DNA of 37,463 bases. Source: F23-B02 sp963625685 (GTDB lineage: Bacteria > Bacillota > Clostridia > Oscillospirales > Oscillospiraceae). Every line of letters starts with the position of its first letter. Positions within the stretch are counted from its first letter, which is position 1. Below, piece by piece: positions 31,901 through 37,463 of the stretch. The notes below the pieces were generated by a model. That model did not search any database, was not told the origin of the DNA, and worked only from the letters and a program-made list of their open reading frames with translations. The stretch is taken from contig CAVFTR010000016.1 of the NCBI GenBank assembly GCA_963625685.1, positions 1 to 37,463 on the forward strand, in the 5' to 3' direction. The position numbers were made by a program, and so were the translations under genes.

Positions 31901-32335
31901 GCCGCTTGCCCGGCACTCGCCGTGGCACTCGCCGTGGCACTCGCCGTAGCACTCGCCGTGGCACTCGCCGTGCGGGCGATTCGCATGAAAATCAAGCAAG
32001 CAGCTATTGCGGTGTCCCGACCGGGCACTGCCGTGCAGGCGATTCGCATGTAGGCTGAGCAAGCAGTTATTGCGGTGTCCCGACCGGAAGCTACCGACAG
32101 TATCTGTAGGGAACGGGCCTGCCCGTTCCGTTCGCGACGGTTTTTGACGCACCCTCCGGTCGGGCTGCCGCAGTAAATGTGTCGGCGCAATGTCTATGCG
32201 CCGCCAAAAAAGCCTTCCCCTTGAGGGGAAGGTGTCGCGCTTGCGCGACGGATGAGGTGTCTTCAAATCGCGGCGCGAGCCGCAACAATATTGTAGAGAA
32301 CTTATCTTGCCCGTTCCGTTGTTAAACCAAACCGC
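31901..32335. repeat. Repeat island 8; right arm of the 137-bp inverted repeat
   Basis: No gene. Five tandem copies of 12-mer GCACTCGCCGTG (31913-31972), two reversed R4 units (31972-32030, 32035-32095), an R3 unit (32105-32150), a reversed R5 unit (32160-32212), a forward R2 unit (32212-32262, second hairpin GTCGCGC/GCGCGAC) and an R3 fragment (32293-32325). 32028-32164 mirrors 30086-30222. Confidence 0.87.
31913..31972. repeat. Five tandem copies of a 12-bp unit
   Basis: GCACTCGCCGTG repeated five times (third copy ends in A). One or two copies of the same unit, or its complement CCACGGCGAGTG, occur in islands 1, 2, 3, 4 and 9, so this is a local expansion. Confidence 0.92.
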
Positions 32336-32342
32336 AGCACGG

Positions 32343-32381
32343 AAAAAGACAGCCCGGACCTACGATCCGGGCTGCCTTTTC
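32343..32381 (-). terminator. Terminator of sstT
   Basis: Arms 32343-32358 and 32366-32380 pair with one A-C mismatch (AAAAAGACAGCCCGGA); the minus strand ends in five Ts. Confidence 0.78.
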
Positions 32382-32399
32382 GTATTTGATTTTTCAGGC

Positions 32400-33629
32400 T
32401 CAGTATTTTATCTCCCTGCCGGTCCTGCGCCACTGCCTGAACTCCGCGACGGCGGTGAACAGCGCGTCGGAGGAGGAGTTTATCGCGGTCTCCACGGAGT
32501 CCTGGATGACGCCGATGATGAAGCCGACGCCGACGACCTGCATCGCAACGTCGTTGGAGATGCCGAACAGCGAGCAGGCCATGGGGATCAGCAGCAGCGA
32601 GCCTCCGGCGACGCCCGACGCGCCGCAGGCGCCGAGGGCCGCCATGACCGACAGTATGACCGCGACGGGCAGATTCACGGCAATGCCGAGGGTGTGCACC
32701 GCGGCGAGGGTCATGACGGTTATCGTGACCGCGGCGCCGGCCATGTTGACCGTAGCTCCCAGGGGGATGGACACGGAGTAGAACTCGCGGTCGAGGCCGA
32801 GGCTCTCGCACAGGGTCATGTTGACGGGGATATTGGCCGCCGAGGAGCGGGTGAAGAAGGCGGTGACGCCGCTTTCCCTGAGGCATCTGAACACCAGGGG
32901 GTAGGGATCCTTGCGGATAACGGCAAACACCATGATGGGGTTTATCACGAGCGCCGCAAACAGCATGCAGCCGACGAGGATCAGCAGGAGCCTGCCGTAC
33001 TCGGTGAAGATGGCAAGGCCGCTGGTGGAGACGGCGCTGAACACGAGGCCGAGTATGCCGAATGGCGCGAGGCTGATGACGAAGCGGACGGCCCTGGTGA
33101 CGGCCTCAGAGGCGTCGTACAGGAAGGTCTTTGTGCTCTCGGAGGCGTTTTTGAAGGCAAAGCCGAGCACTATCGCCCAGAACAGGATGCCGAGGTAGTT
33201 GCCGGAGACGATAGAGCCGACGGGGTTTGCGACGATATTGTTCAGAAGCCCCGTGAAGATGGCAACAAAGCTGTCCGGAGCGGCGTCGGAGGCCGCGTCC
33301 GTGAGCGTTATCGTGACGGGGAAGATGAAGCTTGCCACGACCGCGGTGACCGCCGCGAGGAAGGTCGAGATCAGGTACAGCGCGATGACGGTGCCGAACT
33401 GCCTGCCGAGCCTTTCCTTCGACTGCGCCAGAGCGCTGATGATGAGCACGAACACCAGCAGCGGCGCGATGGCCTTCAGAGCGCCGACGAACAGCGTGCC
33501 GAGTATCTCTATGCCGGAGGCCGTCTCCGCCGCGTCGGGGATAACGAGCGCCAGCGCCGCGCCGATGACCATACCTATAACTATGCGCAGCACGAGGCTG
33601 ACGCTGTTATATGCTTTTACGATTTTCAT
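32400..33629 (-). CDS. sstT: Serine/threonine:sodium symporter SstT
   Basis: 409 residues from ATG 33629 (KIVKAYNSVSLVLRIVIGMV); a longer in-frame start would overlap the promoter. DAACS-family features: the serine-rich hairpin RSSAANIPVNM, the cation site NMAGAAVTITVMTLAAV and the second hairpin ACGASGVAGGSLLLIP. The exact wording of these segments is that of SstT rather than GltP/DctA. Imports serine and threonine with sodium. Monocistronic, own promoter and terminator. Confidence 0.92.
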   Translation of the reverse strand: MKIVKAYNSVSLVLRIVIGMVIGAALALVIPDAAETASGIEILGTLFVGALKAIAPLLVFVLIISALAQSKERLGRQFGTVIALYLISTFLAAVTAVVASFIFPVTITLTDAASDAAPDSFVAIFTGLLNNIVANPVGSIVSGNYLGILFWAIVLGFAFKNASESTKTFLYDASEAVTRAVRFVISLAPFGILGLVFSAVSTSGLAIFTEYGRLLLILVGCMLFAALVINPIMVFAVIRKDPYPLVFRCLRESGVTAFFTRSSAANIPVNMTLCESLGLDREFYSVSIPLGATVNMAGAAVTITVMTLAAVHTLGIAVNLPVAVILSVMAALGACGASGVAGGSLLLIPMACSLFGISNDVAMQVVGVGFIIGVIQDSVETAINSSSDALFTAVAEFRQWRRTGREIKY

Positions 33630-33679
33630 TTCTCTTTTCTCATCCTTTGACGTAATTACGCGCAGAGCGTACAAATTGC

Positions 33680-33708
33680 ATTTTAACAAAGCGTTAACAT
33701 GGAGTCAA
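33680..33708 (-). promoter_or_regulatory. Promoter of sstT
   Basis: Minus-strand TTGACT (33708-33703), 17-nt spacer, TAAAAT (33685-33680); leader of about 45 nt. The rest of the gap to 33875 is AT-rich and featureless. Confidence 0.72.
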
Positions 33709-33875
33709 CAGGAGAAAAAGGATAAAAATTGAATAAAATATAATTTATGGGCCGCAATTTCTCCGGAGATATCGGGAAAGCTGCCCTGCCCTTGCCCCGG
33801 CGCGGCGCAGAGCGCATGGCAGTATTAAAAACTGTCATTGGGGAGTTGAACCATGCCGCCCGTCAGCTTATATGA

Positions 33876-33912
33876 AAAAGACAGCCCGGACTTAAAAATC
33901 GGGCTGTCTTTT
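33876..33912 (-). terminator. Terminator AAAAGACAGCCCG/CGGGCTGTCTTTT
   Basis: 13-bp perfect stem (33876-33888 with 33900-33912) flanked by A- and T-runs, usable from both sides. It ends the minus-strand gene that follows. Confidence 0.8.
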
Positions 33913-33930
33913 CTGCGTTCGGTGTTATGC

Positions 33931-34545
33931 TTACTCGATGACGAGCGTATCCATGATGGCGAGCATCTCGGGGTTCGAGCGGAGCTTTACGCGCTCGTCC
34001 TCGTTGTCGTCGCCCATGAGGACGACCGTCGCAAGGACGTAGTCGGCAGTGGAGCCGGCCGCGGGAAAGGCCATGCAGTAGCTGCCGCCGTTGGTGAAGC
34101 AGACGCCGCTGACGTTTTTGAAGCTGACTCTGCCGAAGTTCTTGTAGTTTTCCTCGACCGATCTTTCGAGCGCGGCGAAGTCCTCGCCGTGGTAGTAGGG
34201 CGCGTATTCGATCTGGATGGCGAAGTCGTCGGCGTTCACGATGGCGACGTGCGAGTCGCCGGAGTCTGTGATGTAGCCCTCGGAGACGACGGCGAAGCCG
34301 TGCCTGTCCGCATCGTAGGTGACGCTGACGCTGATCTCCCTTGCGTCCCTGTAGCCGCTGGCGAAGCTGTAGACGCCGGACCTGGGGTTGTTTATCGAAA
34401 ACTCCGCCTTTTTCTTGCCGCCGGCCTTGGCTGACGGCTTGGCCGCCGGCTTTTTATCATCCGCGCCGGACCTGCCCTTGAGCGCAAAAGCCGCGCCTGC
34501 CGCGGCCGCCGCGGCGATGGGTGCTATGACGAGCCATTTTTTCAT
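33931..34545 (-). CDS. Membrane-anchored or secreted protein of unknown function
   Basis: 204 residues. N-terminal hydrophobic segment (KKWLVIAPIAAAAAAGAAFAL), a Lys/Ala/Pro linker (about 25-47), and a globular domain (48-204) of alternating beta-strand-like stretches (FSINNPRSGVYSFASGYRDAREISVSVTYD; VAIVNADDFAIQIEY). It ends PEMLAIMDTLVIE, a pattern common in exported proteins that monitor or bind something outside the cell. No family recognised. AGGGAGG lies ahead of ATG 34545. Confidence 0.72.
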   Translation of the reverse strand: MKKWLVIAPIAAAAAAGAAFALKGRSGADDKKPAAKPSAKAGGKKKAEFSINNPRSGVYSFASGYRDAREISVSVTYDADRHGFAVVSEGYITDSGDSHVAIVNADDFAIQIEYAPYYHGEDFAALERSVEENYKNFGRVSFKNVSGVCFTNGGSYCMAFPAAGSTADYVLATVVLMGDDNEDERVKLRSNPEMLAIMDTLVIE

Positions 34546-34587
34546 TGTTTCGACCTCCCTTATTTGTCGCTGACCTTAGACGCTTTG

Positions 34588-34617
34588 ATTTTACCCCATA
34601 CCGGCATGCCGCGTCAA
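34588..34617 (-). promoter_or_regulatory. Promoter of the 33931-34545 gene
   Basis: Minus-strand TTGACG (34617-34612), 18-nt spacer, TAAAAT (34593-34588). Confidence 0.6.
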
Positions 34618-34649
34618 GCGCATTGACGCAAAGCCTCATATTTGCTACA

Positions 34650-35519
34650 ATGTTTTTTAATGGCGCATCGAGGCTGTACCGAGACGCATATTACCGGCGC
34701 CCGGGCACTGCCGTGGCACTCGCCGTTCGGGCGGCTGCCTTCCCCTTGAGGGGAAGGTGTCGGCCATCGGCCGGCGGATGAGGTGTCTTCAAATCGCGGC
34801 GCCAGCCGCCTACTATATTTGTGTAGGGAACTTATCTTGCCCGTTCCGTCTGTGACGGTTTCCTGCGCACCTTCCGGTCGGGCACCGCAGCAACTGCTTG
34901 CTTAGCCTGCATGCGAGATGCCCGCACGGCAGTGCCCGCCACGGCGAGTGGCCGGGCTTGCCCGTTCCGCTGTTATGATTTAGCTGGCACTGATTCAGGC
35001 TCGCAGGGGCGCCCTCCCCTACGTATGGCTTTCAATGCGGATGTAATAATTAATAACACCTCTTCAGTCAGCCTTGCGGCTGACAGCTTCCCCTCGAGGG
35101 GGAAGCCAATGGCGCACCGATCTCGCTGCCGGCCGAACCATCACAAACGGAACGGGCAAGCCCGTTCCCTACAGAGTCTGTCGGTAGTTTCCGGTCGGGC
35201 ACCGCAGCAACTGCTTGCTTAGCCTGCATGCGAGATGCCCGCCACGGCGAGTGGCCGCCACGGCGAGTGGCTTGGCTCCCCTGTGTAAGGGTAGCTGCCG
35301 ACGAAGTCGGCTGAGGGCTTGCCTGTACGCAGCTCTTGTGCCGATTTAGTGCAAAATTTAGTCTGCACCCCGCAGGGGACTGGCGCAGCTTTTGAGACGC
35401 TGCAGCAACACTGCACTGCGCCTCTGAAAAGGCGCGAAATACAGCGGTTTTCACCGATGCTTCGACACCGGGCCGCCGCAATAAATGTATAGGAGAAGCG
35501 TTAATTCGCCGCTGAAAAA
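34650..35519. repeat. Repeat island 9, the largest
   Basis: No gene in about 870 bases. R5-like unit (34660-34705), R7 12-mers (34708-34730), a forward R2 unit (34736-34785, second hairpin GTCGGCC/GGCCGGC), R3 (34823-34860), R4 (34872-34940), a reversed R2 unit (35053-35112), reversed R3 (35140-35175), R4 (35189-35240), two CCACGGCGAGTG 12-mers (35242-35270), a forward R1 unit (35274-35330, second hairpin GCCGAC/GTCGGC), about 130 bases of non-modular sequence (35335-35460) and a reversed R5 unit ending at the next start codon. Confidence 0.85.
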
Positions 35520-36239
35520 ATGGAGCTATGGGAAAACGGGCCGCAGTTTGAGCAGTCGGAGCATTTCCGGCTGAGCACGGACTCCGTGCTGCTGGCGGAC
35601 TTTGTGAATATCGGCGCGCGGCGGCGCGGGGCAGACCTCGGCTGCGGCTCGGGCATACTGCCGCTGCTGCTGCTGCAAAAAAGCGCCGCGCTGCACATGA
35701 CGGGGCTGGAGATAAACCCCGAGGCGGCGGCCGTTGCGCGCCGGAACATGGAAATAAACGCCCTGGGCGAGCGCTGCCGCGTCGTCACGGGCGATATCCG
35801 CCGCTGCCGCGAGCTTTTCACGACGGGCAGCTTCGACCTTGTCGTGTCAAACCCGCCGTACTTTGCCGCCGGAAGCGGGAAGCAGAGCCCTGACGCGGAC
35901 AGGGCCGCCGCGCGCGGCGAGACGCTGTGCTCGCTGGAGGATATCTGCCGCGCGGCCGCGTATCTGTGCCGCACGGGCGGCGCGTTCTGCCTCGTACACA
36001 GGGCCGAGCGGCTCGCCGATATCCTGTGCCTGCTGCGCGAGACGGGCTTTGAGGCCAAGCGTCTGCGCACGGTGTCGCACTCGGCGGAAAAGGAGCCGTC
36101 GCTCATCCTCGTCGAGGCGCGGCGCGGTGCGGCTGCGGGACTGAGGATCATGCCGCCGCTGTTTATCTGCGGCGATGACGGTCGCGAGAGCGACGAGATA
36201 AAACGTATCTATCACAGGGAGGACGGGCATGAGCGGTAA
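35520..36239 (+). CDS. tRNA1(Val) (adenine37-N6)-methyltransferase, TrmN6/YfiC family
   Basis: 239 residues. SAM-binding DLGCGSG (39-45) and the amino-methylase motif NPPY (111-114) preceded by DLVVS; LSTDSVLLADF near the start is typical of the YfiC/TrmN6 group. The ATG sits one base after repeat sequence CGCCGCTGAAAAA, with no ribosome site at normal distance (AGGAG lies about 25 nt upstream), yet the N-terminus looks complete. Translation may be weak or rely on upstream transcription through the repeat. Overlaps rsmI by 11 nt. Confidence 0.85.
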   Translation: MELWENGPQFEQSEHFRLSTDSVLLADFVNIGARRRGADLGCGSGILPLLLLQKSAALHMTGLEINPEAAAVARRNMEINALGERCRVVTGDIRRCRELFTTGSFDLVVSNPPYFAAGSGKQSPDADRAAARGETLCSLEDICRAAAYLCRTGGAFCLVHRAERLADILCLLRETGFEAKRLRTVSHSAEKEPSLILVEARRGAAAGLRIMPPLFICGDDGRESDEIKRIYHREDGHER

Positions 36240-37059
36240 ATTATATCTGGTGGGCACGCCGATAGGCAATCTCGGTGACCTCTCGCCGCGGGGCGCTCAG
36301 GCGCTGCGCGACGCGGACTTCATCGCCGCCGAGGACACGCGCGTTACGATGAAGCTGCTGAATCATTTCGATATACGCAGGCCCCTCGTAAGCTATTTTG
36401 AGCACAACAAATACGCCTCGGGCGCGAAAATACTCGAGCGCATCCTCGCGGGCGAGAGCTGCGCGCTCGTGACAGACGCGGGCATGCCGGCGATCTCCGA
36501 CCCCGGCGAGGAGCTCGTGCGCATGTGCGCGGAAAGCGGCGTCGAGGTGCTGGTCGTGCCGGGTCCGGCCGCGCTCGTGTCGGCGGTCGCGCTGTCGGCG
36601 CTGCCTTCGGGCAGATTCTGCTTCGAGGGCTTTCTGTCGACCTCGAACAAGAGCCGCCGCGAGCATCTGGAGAGCCTGCGCGGCGAAAAGCGCACAATGA
36701 TCTTTTACGAAGCGCCGCACAAGCTCATGCGTACGCTGGAGGACATGAAAAGCACCTTCGGCGCCGCTCGGCGCATCGCGCTGTGCCGCGAGCTGACGAA
36801 GATACACGAGCAGACCATACGCACGACGCTCGGCGAGGCGGTCGAGTACTTCACGGCGACCCCGCCCAAGGGCGAGTTCGTGCTGGTCATCGACGGAGCG
36901 CCGGAGCAGGAGCAGGAGCTCACGCTCCCGGACGCGCTCGAGCTCGTCGAGAGGTACCGCGCCGAGGGCCTGTCGCGCAGGGCCGCCTGCAAAAAGGCCG
37001 CCGCCGAGACCGGCCTGTCCTCAAAGGCGCTCTACGACGGTTCTCTGGCGGCGAATTGA
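36229..37059 (+). CDS. rsmI: 16S rRNA (cytidine1402-2'-O)-methyltransferase
   Basis: 276 residues. Tetrapyrrole-methylase fold with the RsmI motifs LVGTPIGNLGDLSPRGAQAL, AEDTRVTMKLLNHF, LVTDAGMPAISDPGEELV and VVPGPAALVSAVALSALP. It methylates the 2'-OH of C1402 in the ribosomal P site. ATG 36229 lies inside the end of trmN6, with GGGAGG upstream. Its TGA is contained in GGCGGCGAATTGACGCA, the R5 module, so its last residues (SLAAN) come from the repeat boundary. Confidence 0.94.
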   Translation: MSGKLYLVGTPIGNLGDLSPRGAQALRDADFIAAEDTRVTMKLLNHFDIRRPLVSYFEHNKYASGAKILERILAGESCALVTDAGMPAISDPGEELVRMCAESGVEVLVVPGPAALVSAVALSALPSGRFCFEGFLSTSNKSRREHLESLRGEKRTMIFYEAPHKLMRTLEDMKSTFGAARRIALCRELTKIHEQTIRTTLGEAVEYFTATPPKGEFVLVIDGAPEQEQELTLPDALELVERYRAEGLSRRAACKKAAAETGLSSKALYDGSLAAN

Positions 37060-37463
37060 CGCAGTCACGGATACGCTTATCTCCGGTGTCCCGGGCACTG
37101 CCGTGCAGGCGGCTGCCTTCCCCTTGAGGGGAAGGCATGGAGCGCGGCGCAGCAGCGCAGGGCGATGCAAAACCGGTTTGCTCAATTGCCTCGACACCGT
37201 GCGGCCGCAAACTTGCATCGCGCCCACGGGAAGCGATGCACCCTCGGTTTATGACGCACCCTCCGGTCGGGATACCAGAGATAAATGTATCGGCAGGTGC
37301 GTCAAATCGCCTCTAAAAAGACAACCCCACCGGCTCGTCCACTTCGTGTCCGACCCACCTCCCCTTACACAGGGGAGGCAGCGCACCCGATAACTCTGAC
37401 GCACCCCATTGGCTCCCCTGTGTAAGGGGAGCTGCCGACGAAGTCGGCTGAGGGGTTGCCTGT
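37060..37463. repeat. Repeat island 10, runs to the window edge
   Basis: No gene. R5 unit (37045-37095), a truncated R2 hairpin (37115-37137), about 120 bases of non-modular sequence (37140-37260), a reversed R5 unit (37264-37319), a reversed variant R1 unit (37321-37382) and a forward R1 unit (37407-37463, second hairpin GCCGAC/GTCGGC). Confidence 0.82.

Overview
The window looks like a chromosomal piece of a high-GC clostridial (Oscillospirales/Ruminococcaceae-like) gut bacterium. The support is indirect: strong AGGAGG-type ribosome sites with some TTG/GTG starts, consensus sigma-A promoters, a zinc-type S18, a TAXI-type TRAP transporter, a CsaB pyruvyltransferase domain and a one-membrane lipoprotein signal. 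There is no rRNA, tRNA, CRISPR array, transposase, integrase or phage gene that I can see.

Layout. 1-316 and 5671-5986 are a nearly perfect inverted repeat around three genes: a coiled-coil membrane protein and an MMPL/RND transporter (minus strand), divergent from a cation diffusion facilitator. 6563-9118 holds a GNAT acetyltransferase divergent from two overlapping COG0523 (CobW-like) metallochaperone GTPase genes; the second is fused to a TIGR03943/YcgQ-like C-terminal domain. 9700-12752 (minus) is a three-gene unit: a GT4 glycosyltransferase fused to a CsaB-like pyruvyltransferase, a PurN paralogue that has lost its catalytic residues, and a CopZ-like protein. Divergent from it, 12828-18754 is a tight six-gene run: histidine phosphatase-GNAT fusion, metallophosphoesterase with a C-terminal SH3-like tail, YgiQ radical SAM, PPC/DUF296, DUF1294 and YeiH. 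19335-20513 is an MFS permease; 21123-24243 a TAXI-TRAP transporter; 24677-28144 the hom/aspartokinase/asd operon of aspartate-family amino acid synthesis; 28624-29642 rpsF-ssb-rpsR; 30662-31834 a PAP2 phosphatase and a small exported protein; 32400-33629 SstT; 33931-34545 an anchored protein of unknown function; 35520-37059 trmN6-rsmI.

The striking feature is what lies between the genes. About 15% of the window (ten islands) is built from a small set of repeat modules shuffled in both orientations: two kinds of two-hairpin unit (CTCCCC...GGGGAG and CTTCCCC...GGGGAAG, each followed by a second hairpin whose sequence differs between copies while pairing is kept), a GGAACGGGC palindrome, a CTGCTTGCTT/CATGCGAG unit, GCTATCG heptamers, a CACTCGCCGTGG 12-mer, and a unit that begins TTTTTAGCGGCG at gene ends. 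At nine genes the repeat starts at or within the stop codon, and at two places it runs directly into a promoter -35 box. This gene-end-seeking mosaic, with no transposase in view, is the best candidate here for an undescribed system.

In the annotation the modules are named: R1 (CTCCCC two-hairpin), R2 (CTTCCCC two-hairpin), R3 (GGAACGGGC palindrome), R4 (CTGCTTGCTT/CATGCGAG), R5 (gene-end unit), R6 (GCTATCG heptamers), R7 (12-mer).
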